Below are positions 42,768 to 51,661 of a stretch of 64,000 nt of DNA, in pieces. The first letter of the stretch is position 1, and every line of letters starts with the position of its first letter. The notes under the pieces were generated by a model. That model made no database searches and was not told the DNA's origin. It saw only the letters and a program-made list of their open reading frames with translations. The stretch is from contig UPYI01000008.1 of assembly GCA_900538555.1 (NCBI GenBank), forward strand, positions 1-64,000, given 5' to 3'. The DNA is from an uncultured Porphyromonadaceae bacterium. GTDB lineage: Bacteria > Bacteroidota > Bacteroidia > Bacteroidales > Barnesiellaceae. The translations under genes were made by a program, and so were the position numbers.

Positions 42768-43113
42768 CACATTCGATTTTTATCGGAGGCACTGTCGGCA
42801 TGACCAAGCCCAATTGGTTCTCCTCCACTAATTTTTTCATCCGCGACGGACGGATCATATTCATGTATTGGGCTGACAGGTTGATGTGCTCTGCCCGTAC
42901 GACTTCCAGATCGTCCTTCAAGCGTCCCACCTCTTCTTGGCTCGACTGGCAACCGTACCGGTTGGCAATGGCTCCGATCAGCAAAAGGAATACCAACAGA
43001 ATCTCACCGGAATATTTCAAAAGGACATCGCTCGAAAACAACTGTCCACGAATAATCCGCTTGAACATTTTCGATACGCTTTCTTTCGTCCCCTTTTCTT
43101 GTTTTGCCCCCAT
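42751..43113 (-). CDS. ftsL: FtsL-like cell-division protein
   Basis: A 120-aa bitopic protein: a basic cytoplasmic part (KRIIRGQLFSSDVLLKYSGE), one transmembrane helix (ILLVFLLLIGAIANRYG) and a periplasmic coiled coil (EEVGRLKDDLEVVRAEHINL). Size, topology and location between rsmH and ftsI identify it as FtsL, a member of the FtsQLB regulator of septal synthesis, although the sequence itself is poorly conserved. It overlaps ftsI by 17 nt and follows rsmH by 7 nt. Confidence 0.85.
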   Translation of the reverse strand: MGAKQEKGTKESVSKMFKRIIRGQLFSSDVLLKYSGEILLVFLLLIGAIANRYGCQSSQEEVGRLKDDLEVVRAEHINLSAQYMNMIRPSRMKKLVEENQLGLVMPTVPPIKIECDGAEQ

Positions 43114-43120
43114 GATGCGG

Positions 43121-44044
43121 TTATTGTTCGTCCGTCACGATCCGTTCGGCAATCCGCAATTTCGCACTCCGCGACCGCGGATTGCGCTCCACCTCTTCCT
43201 CCGACGGAACGATCACTTTGTTATTTACCAACCGGAACGGAGTATTTACCCGTCCGAAGAAATCTTTTTCGGCACGCCCCTCTACATTTCCGGTTTTCAA
43301 AAAATTCTTCACGATCCGGTCTTCCAGCGAATGGTAAGTCAGCACAACCAACCGCCCGCCCGGAGCCAGCAACGATACCGCTTGGTTCAACATCCGCCGC
43401 AGGCTTTCCATTTCGCCGTTTACCTCGATACGCAAAGCCTGGAACAACTGCGCCAACTCTTTCTTCTCCTGTTTCCGGTTAATCAGCGGCCGTACGACAT
43501 TCAGCAAAGCTTCGATCGTACGGATAGGCGATACCGCCCGCGCAGCGACAATCGCCGAAGCTATGCGACGCGCACTTTTCAATTCGCCATACAGGAAAAA
43601 CAGGTCTGCCAACTGCTCCTCGGTATAGTCCGATACGATTTCGGCAGCCGTAATTCCGGCACGTTTATTCATCCGCATATCCAACGGACCGTCGGAACGG
43701 AATGAAAAACCACGTTCCGATTCATCGAAATGATGAAACGATACACCCAAATCAGCCAAAATACCATCGACCTGCTCGACATCGTAATATTTCATGAAAT
43801 TTTTCAAGAATTTGAAATTACTCCGCACAAACGTAAAACGAGAATCCGCCAAAATATTACGCTCGGCATCCTCATCCTGATCGAACGAATAGAGATGCCC
43901 CCGCTCCGACAAGCGGGAAAGTATTTCGCGCGAATGCCCGCCGCCCCCGAAGGTGACATCGACATACGTCCCTTCCGGTTTTATCGCCAAACCGTCCATG
44001 CACTCTTGGAGCAATGCAGGTATATGGTACACAATATCTTGCAT
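43121..44044 (-). CDS. rsmH: 16S rRNA (cytosine-1402-N4)-methyltransferase
   Basis: RsmH/MraW (307 aa) methylates C1402 of 16S rRNA. VTFGGGGHSREIL is the SAM-binding loop, ILADLGVSFHHFDESERGFS with GPLDMRMN the family signature, and VVLTYHSLEDRIVKNF the catalytic region. The ATG at 44044 (MQDIVYHIPALLQECMD) was chosen by homology; an upstream extension would add a non-conserved stretch. It is the first gene of the dcw cluster here: mraZ, which usually precedes it, is missing. Confidence 0.96.
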   Translation of the reverse strand: MQDIVYHIPALLQECMDGLAIKPEGTYVDVTFGGGGHSREILSRLSERGHLYSFDQDEDAERNILADSRFTFVRSNFKFLKNFMKYYDVEQVDGILADLGVSFHHFDESERGFSFRSDGPLDMRMNKRAGITAAEIVSDYTEEQLADLFFLYGELKSARRIASAIVAARAVSPIRTIEALLNVVRPLINRKQEKKELAQLFQALRIEVNGEMESLRRMLNQAVSLLAPGGRLVVLTYHSLEDRIVKNFLKTGNVEGRAEKDFFGRVNTPFRLVNNKVIVPSEEEVERNPRSRSAKLRIAERIVTDEQ

Positions 44045-44320
44045 TTCAACAGTATTTCTTTTCCTGAAAAAAAATTTCTCGTAAAGATAGAAAAAATATA
44101 ACACATCGCATGCCGGCTTTTTCCTTTTTTATCAACAGGGCATGAAATTTATTTCCCGATATATTCCTCCGTCGGACGAATCGTAAAAGCCCCGGTCACA
44201 GGTATTGATTTTATTCAACAACTGATACACTAAATGTCGCTTGGATTTTACTATATCAGAACAAAAATCCCGAAAAAGGCAAAAAAAATCAAGCTCTTAT
44301 CCCTTTAAAGGAAAAAATAA

Positions 44321-44328
44321 ACTATTTT
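44321..44328 (+). promoter_or_regulatory. -7 element of the glycine-lipid acyltransferase pair
   Basis: TATTTTTG, an exact TAnnTTTG match, 22 nt before the ATG at 44351. Confidence 0.5.
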
Positions 44329-44350
44329 TGCGGCAATTTTACCATATACA

Positions 44351-45169
44351 ATGAGCGAACCTTTACAAATTAATATTGAAAATGTTGTCCGGAATAAAGC
44401 GCCGAGACATGCAAAGAAAATTCCGCAATGGGTTTTTCGCCGCTTGGAGAAAATCATCTGCCAAAAGGAGATGAATCAGGTATTGGTAAATATTCACGGG
44501 AATGAAGGGGTAGACTTCGCTGATGCCCTGCTCAAAGATCTGAACGTAACCCTTCGCATCGAAGGGGCTGAAAATCTGCCAGAAACGGGCAGGTACACAT
44601 TTGCCTCGAACCATCCGCTGGGCGGCTTCGACGGTATCAGCCTGATTTCTGCTCTGGGAAAAAAATACCACGGCAAGCTGAAAGTTCTGGTAAACGACAT
44701 TCTGATGTACCTCAAACCGTTGGCTCCCGTGTTCCTGCCGATCAACAAATACGGTGCGCAAGCCAAAGAATCGACACAAAGCATTCAAGAGGCTTACGAC
44801 TCCGACGATCAGATTCTGGTATTCCCTGCCGGACTTGTATCCCGGTTGCAAAAGGGAGACATCAAAGATCTCGAATGGAAAAAAGCGTTCATTGCCAAAG
44901 CCATCCAGTCCCAGCGCGACATCATTCCGATCTATTTCGAAGGTCTGAATTCTCCGTTTTTCTACCGGTTTGCCAAATTCAGAAAGGCGATCGGATTGAA
45001 ATTCAACATAGAAATCATCTTCTTGCCGAGCGAGCTGATGAAAAGTCGAAACAAAACATTTACCATACACATCGGGAAACCGATCCCTTGGCAAACATTC
45101 GACAAATCGAAAAGCCTGAACGAGTGGGCTGCATTTGTCAAGAACCAAGTTTATCACATAAAAGCTTAA
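44351..45169 (+). CDS. glsA: Lysophospholipid-type O-acyltransferase, GlsA-like
   Basis: A 272-aa acyltransferase of the PlsC/hemolysin-like family. The acyltransferase box is NHPLGGFDG, with one residue more between His and Asp than the standard HX4D, a form seen in the Bacteroidota aminolipid enzymes. IYFEGLNSPFFYRF is a later conserved segment. It is followed 14 nt later by a GlsB-like N-acyltransferase. In Bacteroides thetaiotaomicron the matching pair makes glycine lipids: GlsB N-acylates glycine and GlsA then O-acylates the hydroxy fatty acid. The assignment rests on the paired arrangement and motif; a general lipid A or phospholipid acyltransferase is the alternative. Confidence 0.8.
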   Translation: MSEPLQINIENVVRNKAPRHAKKIPQWVFRRLEKIICQKEMNQVLVNIHGNEGVDFADALLKDLNVTLRIEGAENLPETGRYTFASNHPLGGFDGISLISALGKKYHGKLKVLVNDILMYLKPLAPVFLPINKYGAQAKESTQSIQEAYDSDDQILVFPAGLVSRLQKGDIKDLEWKKAFIAKAIQSQRDIIPIYFEGLNSPFFYRFAKFRKAIGLKFNIEIIFLPSELMKSRNKTFTIHIGKPIPWQTFDKSKSLNEWAAFVKNQVYHIKA

Positions 45170-45183
45170 AAAACGAGAGCAAC

Positions 45184-46149
45184 ATGGAAGAAATTATAGC
45201 TCCGATCGACAAAGAACTTATCAAAGCGGAACTCACCCAAGATCGCTTCCTGCGCGATACGCGAAAGGGTGGCAACCGTATATATATCGTCAATTATAAA
45301 AACGCGCCGAACACGATGCGCGAAATCGGGCGGTTACGCGAAATAGCTTTCCGTTCGGCTGGCGGAGGTACGGGACTTTCGGTCGATATCGACGAATTCG
45401 ACACCATGGAACCGCCTTGCCAGCAACTGATCGTATGGAATCCAGATGCGGAAGAAATACTCGGCGGATACCGCTTCATTCTCGGTGAAGATGTCCGATT
45501 CAATGCCGACGGTTCTCCCCGTATCGCCACGACCCACCTGTTCAAATTCTCAGACACATTCCTGAAAGACTACATGCCCTATACATTGGAGTTGGGCAGA
45601 TCGTTCGTAACACTGGAATACCAGTCGTCCAAAGCCGGAGCCAAAGGGCTTTTCGCACTCGACAACCTGTGGGACGGGTTGGGCGCACTTACGGTAGACT
45701 ATCCGCAGATAAAATATTTCTTCGGGAAAGTAACCATGTATCCGTCCTACTCGGTGGAAGGCAGAAACATGATCCTTTACTTCCTGAACAAACATTTTCC
45801 CGATCACGACAACCTCGTCACTCCGCACCACCCGCTGGAAACGCATACCGATGTCGAAAAGCTAAGCAAGCTGTTCATCTACGACGATTTCAAATCGGAC
45901 TACAAGATCCTGAACCAAGAGGTTCGCGCATTGGGCTATAACATTCCCCCATTGGTAAATGCCTACATGGGCTTGTCGCCCACCATGCGGATGTTCGGAA
46001 CCGCCATCAACGACGATTTCGGCGACGTGGAAGAAAGCGGCATACTGATCGCCATACAAGAAATACTGGACGAGAAACGACGACGCCACATCGACTCTTA
46101 CGAAAAATTCATGAAATACGTAGAAGACGCCAACGCGGAAAATCTATAA
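45184..46149 (+). CDS. glsB: GNAT-type N-acyltransferase, glycine-lipid synthase GlsB-like
   Basis: A 321-aa protein related to OlsB/GlsB hydroxyacyl-ACP:amino-acid N-acyltransferases. Family segments are REIAFRSAGGGTGLSVDIDE, QQLIVWNPDAEEILGGYRF, LELGRSFVTLEYQSSKAGAK and WDGLGALTVDYPQIKYFFGK. The product would be a mono-acyl amino acid (glycine in Bacteroides), completed by the upstream acyltransferase. The ATG at 45184 lies 14 nt after the upstream stop codon; longer frames would run through that gene. An 18-bp perfect hairpin follows at 46190-46233. Confidence 0.85.
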   Translation: MEEIIAPIDKELIKAELTQDRFLRDTRKGGNRIYIVNYKNAPNTMREIGRLREIAFRSAGGGTGLSVDIDEFDTMEPPCQQLIVWNPDAEEILGGYRFILGEDVRFNADGSPRIATTHLFKFSDTFLKDYMPYTLELGRSFVTLEYQSSKAGAKGLFALDNLWDGLGALTVDYPQIKYFFGKVTMYPSYSVEGRNMILYFLNKHFPDHDNLVTPHHPLETHTDVEKLSKLFIYDDFKSDYKILNQEVRALGYNIPPLVNAYMGLSPTMRMFGTAINDDFGDVEESGILIAIQEILDEKRRRHIDSYEKFMKYVEDANAENL

Positions 46150-46189
46150 ACAGCCCTTCGCAAAACAGGGACTATATCCAAGAACTACG

Positions 46190-46233
46190 AACAGCCTCTC
46201 AAAAGTTAAGCATACAACTTTTGAGAGGCTGTT
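46190..46233. terminator. Eighteen-bp perfect hairpin after glsB
   Basis: AACAGCCTCTCAAAAGTT and its exact complement surround an 8-base loop. It lacks a T-run on the plus strand (GAGTTAT follows), so it may be a weak terminator or an RNA-stabilising end. It lies between convergent genes. Confidence 0.7.
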
Positions 46234-46317
46234 GAGTTATACCCGATACGGAAATAAAACTGATAGCAGACATCCCCGGCAGAGTTGTCGAAGGGATCTG
46301 TTACAGGACAATATGCA

Positions 46318-49119
46318 TCAACGAATATAACACTTGGTCACTTGCGAACCTTTGCGTTTGATATAAACACCGGTTGTAGGATGAGCGACACGTTGCCCTT
46401 GAAGATTGAAATATTCCGTCGGAGCATCCGTCTCCGATTCGATGACGGCAATGCCGGTCGAAACGGAAGGATCGACAAGCGTAGGATATGCCCCACCTTT
46501 TTTATTGGCTCCTATCGTCTGTATTCCGTAAGCCTTGATGTTGGAATAAGGTATATTGAGGGTCACGGATGTACCGGTGGTAGCCGCGTCGATATAAGCC
46601 TGACGAAGTGCCCCGGTAGCCTCATCGAGTGGTATTGCCGAAAAAAGATGTCCGTCGTTGGTCTCAACAACATAGTTGTAGCGTGTAGCGGCAGATGCTC
46701 CGGATACTTGCCAGGTGATAGTGGTCGTACCGTCCGCATTTCCGGTTATCTGCTGATTCAAGACCTCTACGGTATTATCTTCGGCTACTGTCCGGTCGGT
46801 TACCACAGGCTCGTAGATACGCAGGCAATCACTTTTATTGGAGTAACCGTTTACACTGACACCTCCGTCGGCATACCCCAAAACGGCGATCGTAGCAAAA
46901 CCGCAACCGTTATAGTCGTATGCCTTCACGGTGGCACCGCCACGCACGCCTTGAAGTTTCAGAGACGAAACAAGGAAATTCCCATTGCCCTGATTATGTA
47001 GCACCACCGTCTTGCCCATACCCGTTTCATCACCGGCAAACTCACCGGCATATACGATGTCTACCAGACCGTCGCCGTCCAGATCGTACCAATCCATGCC
47101 GCTATAACATACGGCGGGCAGATCGAGCCCGCTGTTCTCGAAAGTATCGTTACCCCGGTTCAGCAACAGGACGGTAGAACGGTCGCCGTTTTCGAGAACA
47201 CCCGAAAGGAAAAGATCGAGCAAGCCATCGCCATCGACGTCGATCATACCCACACAGCCATACTTCGTGGCATAGGGTTGTATGCTTTCGGGAGAGATAA
47301 TGTCGAACGTATAGTCGCCTTTGTTGAGACAAATGCAGAGCTGCATTTTATTTTCCGCATTTACACCCGAAACCAGCACGTCGGGACGACCGTCCATGTT
47401 GTAGTCGCCTATTGCCATTGTGCCTTGCCGCAAGGCTGGAAGATTGTTATCCTGACCGTAGAATGCCCCGGAACCTGCATAGTTGGAAAAGATCGTAGGC
47501 ACGGCTTCATCGGCATTTTGGGCACGGGTATAAGTAAGAATATCGGCATAACCGTCCATATTGAGATCCACCATGTACATCAGACCGCATGCCCGTTTCT
47601 CTACGGCATTTTCGTAGTCCAGTTCGACCTCCTGTCCGTAGAGCGTAAACGTTTCGTTGTGAGTGAGATTACCGGCACCGTCGTTGCGCAACAGCTTGCT
47701 ACCCCAAGAACAGCCGTAAATCATATCGACATGACCGTCCGAATCGTAGTCGCCGGGAATGAGCAGACGTTCCCATTCCGCACCGTCCACAGACGGCAAC
47801 GACACCGACCGGGTCAGTCCGGAAGCACCCGGAAGCAGGTGAAGTTTCGCGGCGAAATTATCGCCATAGTCACGACCTTTGACAGCCAGATCCATGACAC
47901 CGTCGCTGTCTATGTCGATCCACTCCAAATTCCCGTGATGCAATTTGGAAGAAACCAGATTGTCCAGCTTCTTGCCGACCATGCGATAAGGCACGGTATA
48001 GTCGTAGATATACTTGAAATTGTTTTTGATAATCGCCTCGGGCAATTTCTTGCCTTGCGTGTCATACCCTTTGGCGCTTTCAACACCGATCCAGTCAGCC
48101 AGAATAACCCCTGTCGGACCGGTATGGTCAGCCAGATAATCCACGATAACTTTATTGGTGTACGACGCATTTTCTGCATATCCCGTAGCAGAGGAGGTAG
48201 AACCGGTATATGCGGAAGCAAAGTTCATAACCCACGTTTTCTCATTGTTGTCGCGGTTGCTATCTGTCCTGTACCATGCAGCATGGGTAGAAGACTGTTC
48301 CAGCAAAGTTCTCACCCCGTTGTCTTTCGCTTCGCGGTTGTTGTTCGAGTTTGCCAGATCTTGAACGTACAGCCATTGGGATTCCCAGTCGCTGTGAGAA
48401 TTTTCGATCTTGCTCTTCTGCCCGCTCCATACATCTCCGTTCCATTCGTACAAAGTGGCGCAACCCATGTTGTTGTCGAAATCGGAACGTTTCAGGAACA
48501 GGATCTTTCCTCTCATATCGCTAACGCGCAGATTGGCTTTGAAATCGCATACATAAGAGCTGTACGTCTCGGTGATAAGTTGCATCATCAGTTCCGATGT
48601 ACGTGCCTTGATCTCTTTCTTCTTGCTGTCCGATTTTAAATCCAGATTGGCAGGATAGAGATGGATAATGAAGAACTCCGTGGGGTGGTTGTCCAAAAAA
48701 GCACACAACTCGAAAAAAAAGCTTCCGATACTCTTCTTGGTTTTGGCAATGCCGTGATAACAATACAGATTGTCGAAACCATCGCCATTGGCTGTGACGG
48801 CAGGGCGGATGTCGTAAGCCCGTATACCGAACTTCTCGCGCTGATCGGCAAGGGAAATCTCCTGTGTCTGAGCCGAGGTAGCATATATGCTCGAAGTGAA
48901 ACCTTCGCCGGTGGCAGAGTCGTGAGTACCGGGAATAGAGAGGTCTGAAACAAAAGCATCATCCGGTAGGAAACTCATCCAGTCCGCCAATCGATTGTCC
49001 GGATTTTCGGGATTGAAATAATCCCCGTTTACCTCCACAGGGCAAAAATCGGCATGAGCAGCCAAGCCTGCGAAGAGTAGCGGCAGGCAAACCATAATTT
49101 TACGTAATGATATTTTCAT
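46318..49119 (-). CDS. Secreted PI-PLC-like phosphodiesterase with FG-GAP/VCBS repeats
   Basis: A 933-aa secreted protein. After the signal peptide a PI-PLC X domain spans about residues 50-370: LSIPGTHDSATGEG carries the first catalytic His and LYCYHGIAKTKKS the second. The middle (about 390-760) has FG-GAP/VCBS repeats with Ca-binding DxDxDG motifs (DIDSDGVMDLAV, DYDSDGHVDMIYG, DVDGDGLLDLFLSG, DLDGDGLVDIVYAG). A fibronectin-like region and a tail (EYFNLQGQRVAHP, then a VYIKRKGSQVTKC segment) close it. Bacterial PI-PLCs cleave phosphatidylinositol or GPI anchors without calcium. A host-directed or environmental phosphodiesterase is likely; the substrate is not proven. Confidence 0.85.
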   Translation of the reverse strand: MKISLRKIMVCLPLLFAGLAAHADFCPVEVNGDYFNPENPDNRLADWMSFLPDDAFVSDLSIPGTHDSATGEGFTSSIYATSAQTQEISLADQREKFGIRAYDIRPAVTANGDGFDNLYCYHGIAKTKKSIGSFFFELCAFLDNHPTEFFIIHLYPANLDLKSDSKKKEIKARTSELMMQLITETYSSYVCDFKANLRVSDMRGKILFLKRSDFDNNMGCATLYEWNGDVWSGQKSKIENSHSDWESQWLYVQDLANSNNNREAKDNGVRTLLEQSSTHAAWYRTDSNRDNNEKTWVMNFASAYTGSTSSATGYAENASYTNKVIVDYLADHTGPTGVILADWIGVESAKGYDTQGKKLPEAIIKNNFKYIYDYTVPYRMVGKKLDNLVSSKLHHGNLEWIDIDSDGVMDLAVKGRDYGDNFAAKLHLLPGASGLTRSVSLPSVDGAEWERLLIPGDYDSDGHVDMIYGCSWGSKLLRNDGAGNLTHNETFTLYGQEVELDYENAVEKRACGLMYMVDLNMDGYADILTYTRAQNADEAVPTIFSNYAGSGAFYGQDNNLPALRQGTMAIGDYNMDGRPDVLVSGVNAENKMQLCICLNKGDYTFDIISPESIQPYATKYGCVGMIDVDGDGLLDLFLSGVLENGDRSTVLLLNRGNDTFENSGLDLPAVCYSGMDWYDLDGDGLVDIVYAGEFAGDETGMGKTVVLHNQGNGNFLVSSLKLQGVRGGATVKAYDYNGCGFATIAVLGYADGGVSVNGYSNKSDCLRIYEPVVTDRTVAEDNTVEVLNQQITGNADGTTTITWQVSGASAATRYNYVVETNDGHLFSAIPLDEATGALRQAYIDAATTGTSVTLNIPYSNIKAYGIQTIGANKKGGAYPTLVDPSVSTGIAVIESETDAPTEYFNLQGQRVAHPTTGVYIKRKGSQVTKCYIR

Positions 49120-49147
49120 CGGTATTAAAAGTGAATGTTACTATTCA

Positions 49148-49155
49148 CAAAATTA
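49148..49155 (-). promoter_or_regulatory. -7 element for the PI-PLC-like gene
   Basis: Minus-strand TAATTTTG, about 29 nt before the ATG at 49119. Confidence 0.45.
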
Positions 49156-49203
49156 GTACGACGCCTTTCGTTCCACCCTGCCCATTTAAACCAGAAACAA
49201 TCA

Positions 49204-49235
49204 CAAATGCGTCAAATTTCAGATTGACGCATTTG
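49204..49235 (-). terminator. Second hairpin downstream of the PCMD gene
   Basis: Perfect 12-bp stem CAAATGCGTCAA/TTGACGCATTTG around an 8-base loop, about 150 nt past the PCMD stop codon and upstream of the PI-PLC promoter. It would insulate the two genes. Confidence 0.6.
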
Positions 49236-49320
49236 TTGCACATCACATCCCGAGGGTTACGACATATAAACACAGTTGCCCCCCTTTTGCCGACACGCAT
49301 CCCTGATTAATCAACACAAA

Positions 49321-49359
49321 CAAGGAGATGTGTCTTGTTGTTTTCGACACACCTCCTTG
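49321..49359 (-). terminator. Terminator after the PCMD gene
   Basis: Fourteen-base stem CAAGGAGATGTGTC/GACACACCTCCTTG with one wobble pair, 22 nt past the stop codon on the minus strand. Confidence 0.7.
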
Positions 49360-49380
49360 CCAACTAAGTTCCGTAAAAGA

Positions 49381-51045
49381 TTACTTCACGAAGATTTTCG
49401 ATACGCTGTTACCTTGACGGCGGATATAGATACCCGAATCGGGCTTACCGTTGATGCGCATACCTTTCAAATCATAATATTCGACGGGAGCATTATTGTC
49501 GGTGACAATCTTGCCGATGCCCGAAGCCTCCGTGCTGAATGTAACGACGATAGGAATTTCGTTCCACATGACATGGATCAGCATATTCACTTTGTTGTCG
49601 GCATCGATCGTACCTGTCAAGGTGACATCGGCAATGATTTCACCGCCCAGCAAACTGAGTCCATCGACACTGCCTTCGTAAGAAACAATACCGTTCTCGG
49701 TCGTGAAACGAACATCGGGAACTACGATATCGCCCAGATTCTGAGCTCCGCCTCCGAGATCAAGAGTGAAATTCGGCAAAGAAATCGTGCAAGTGTTAGC
49801 TCCGGTCGTAACGATATGAATCGTAGCCGGCTGGTTTTGAGCAATCACGCCACCCAACATTTCGATATTGAGACTACCGTCGTACGACGACGCATTTCCG
49901 GCAGCAGCCTGGCAAGTAATGGTATAGACATGTTGTGCGGCACCGTCGATATCCGCTCCGTTTTCGTTGGAAACCGTGATCTTGACTTGGTTACCGTCGA
50001 TCTCTATTCCGGCTACCGCACTCTTTCCTTGGCCGAGAAGTACGGTTTCGACCTGCCCGGCAGCGGGAGTCTCCCCGTCGAACGTATAGTCGTACACATC
50101 AGCCGAAAAATCGGGAATCTCTACTCCGTCGATCTTCACGGATTCGAGACGGGAATAATAAACGAATCTGACATTGTCCACCGTAAGCGAATTGCCGTTT
50201 ACGATATTGTCGCTGTCGAAATAATCGTTAGCCGCCAATACGACATTTATTTTCTCGGGGGTGGCAGCCGAGAGATAGTCGATAGGCAAAAGATATGACA
50301 CCCATTCCGACGTGCTGCCTTCGATATGTTGGAGCGACTTGGCAATCAGTTCGGCATCGTCGGAGTGCGAAACCGCCCCACCCTGACTGGTCTCCATGCC
50401 GAGGATATTGCGGTCACGGTCGATCATCGTGGTTTTCACCACATCGGCAGACATCGAATTGTTTCCGGGCACCTCTTCCTGTGTCCATGTCCCCTTCCAA
50501 GCATATACAAGAACAGTAGCTACCTGCTCATCGGCACCTTCGGCAAATTCGCGGGTATAGTCGAACGCAAGAGCATCCGGACGGTATGCAAATGCCATGC
50601 CGCCGAAAACACCGCCGTCCTTGTTAGCAGGGGAAAATGTAGAAAAATCCAATGTGTTGGTAGCCCAAGCCTTGCCTAACGATACATACGCCGGCACGAT
50701 CTGAGTTGCCATAAAGGGATTGGGATTGTTCGTGAGTTTAAGAGCGCTTTCGGAATTGTAACCAGCCACTTTCGATGCCACTTCGGTAGTGCCCAATGCG
50801 CCGTAACCGCCGCCGTCTTTCTCAGACACAACGCCGAGAACATCGGACACGATCCACGATTGGGGTTGTTTACCGAACGTGATTTGCCCCATGGCATCTC
50901 CTTTAACCATAGAAAGCGTATCGGTAATACTTGTCCACGGGCAACAATCGACCCACTCTTCTTCGAAACCCACGTTGGGGAGTTGTTGAGCCGAAGCCGA
51001 CACAGCGACTGCGGCACAAAGCGTAAATACTTTAAACTTTTTCAT
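49381..51045 (-). CDS. Secreted PCMD / calycin-like domain protein
   Basis: A 554-aa secreted protein with signal peptide FKVFTLCAAVAVSASA. The N-terminal region (residues ~20-240: LPNVGFEEEWVDCCPWTS, SALKLTNNPNP) matches the putative carbohydrate-metabolism domain (PCMD), a jelly-roll-like fold. A short beta domain (SVKIDGVEIPDFSADVYDYT) follows, then a calycin-like barrel (about 375-510). The C-terminal tail EYYDLKGMRINGK...SVSKIFVK is of the type IX secretion or surface-anchor kind and resembles the tail of the neighbouring PI-PLC-like protein. The function is not established. It has its own candidate promoter (51219-51226) and terminator. Confidence 0.75.
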   Translation of the reverse strand: MKKFKVFTLCAAVAVSASAQQLPNVGFEEEWVDCCPWTSITDTLSMVKGDAMGQITFGKQPQSWIVSDVLGVVSEKDGGGYGALGTTEVASKVAGYNSESALKLTNNPNPFMATQIVPAYVSLGKAWATNTLDFSTFSPANKDGGVFGGMAFAYRPDALAFDYTREFAEGADEQVATVLVYAWKGTWTQEEVPGNNSMSADVVKTTMIDRDRNILGMETSQGGAVSHSDDAELIAKSLQHIEGSTSEWVSYLLPIDYLSAATPEKINVVLAANDYFDSDNIVNGNSLTVDNVRFVYYSRLESVKIDGVEIPDFSADVYDYTFDGETPAAGQVETVLLGQGKSAVAGIEIDGNQVKITVSNENGADIDGAAQHVYTITCQAAAGNASSYDGSLNIEMLGGVIAQNQPATIHIVTTGANTCTISLPNFTLDLGGGAQNLGDIVVPDVRFTTENGIVSYEGSVDGLSLLGGEIIADVTLTGTIDADNKVNMLIHVMWNEIPIVVTFSTEASGIGKIVTDNNAPVEYYDLKGMRINGKPDSGIYIRRQGNSVSKIFVK

Positions 51046-51454
51046 AATGATGTTTATAATTGGTGATGTTTATAATGTAAGTTTAAAAACTTTTCCTAAA
51101 TGAAAGAACGCTTTGGATTCGGCAATTGTTTATACTTCGGGCATTTAGCGATCGACATTCTACCCGCTATACTCTTTTATTACAAAAAATAGGGTAGATC
51201 TTATCCGAATCCGTGTTGCAAAGCTAATAATAAATATCCCTTCGGATATGTGTATTGCCGGTTAAAAAAACAAAAAACGCTTGGCAGAACTTCCTTAATG
51301 CAACCACCCTCACATTCCTCCAAAAACAAATATTCACCGTGAAATGCCACTTGGGTATAAATAATTTATTTCCCAAAATCCGACTGTCCAATAACTTATT
51401 TTGCCACTTCCAAACACAGAGCGACATAAATAGCATGGCTCTTATACCACGAAG
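51046..51454. other. Intergenic region, 409 bp
   Basis: Contains a direct repeat TGATGTTTATAAT near 51048 and 51064 and the promoter box at 51219-51226. No convincing gene is seen between 51230 and 51454, which is AT-rich and has no clear terminator. Confidence 0.5.
51219..51226 (-). promoter_or_regulatory. -7 element for the PCMD gene
   Basis: Minus-strand TAGCTTTG, an exact TAnnTTTG match; implied leader about 170 nt. Confidence 0.45.
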
Positions 51455-51661
51455 CTACAACAACTCCATTTCAACTACCCTCACCTCGCCGTCCAAAGGA
51501 GCTTTACAACTTTCCTCTTCATAGATGACAGAAGATAAATATATCAATGCAGAACGTGTAAGCCGTAATAACCGCATGGTTTTATCGAAGAAAGCCCCCT
51601 GTTCGATTTCATAAGTTTCAGGAGCTTCGTCCCAACACCTGTTTTTAGCTTCTACGACTTT
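51455..51661 (-). pseudogene. C-terminal part of the HEPN protein, shifted out of frame
   Basis: This segment continues the HEPN protein in another frame: KVVEAKNRCWDEAPETYEIE, then helical residues FFDKTMRLLRLTRSALIYLS and a short tail to the TAG at 51455. Deleting one T from the T5 run at 51662-51666 (read on the minus strand) joins it directly after RNFIEHKSF of the upstream part. It has no plausible start of its own at the junction. A true gene break, a sequencing or assembly error, or +1 frameshifting could explain it. Confidence 0.6.

Noticed and set aside
51224..51436. A 70-codon minus-strand frame between the PCMD and HEPN genes
   Set aside because: No promoter or homology, and its composition is AT-driven; not supported as a gene.
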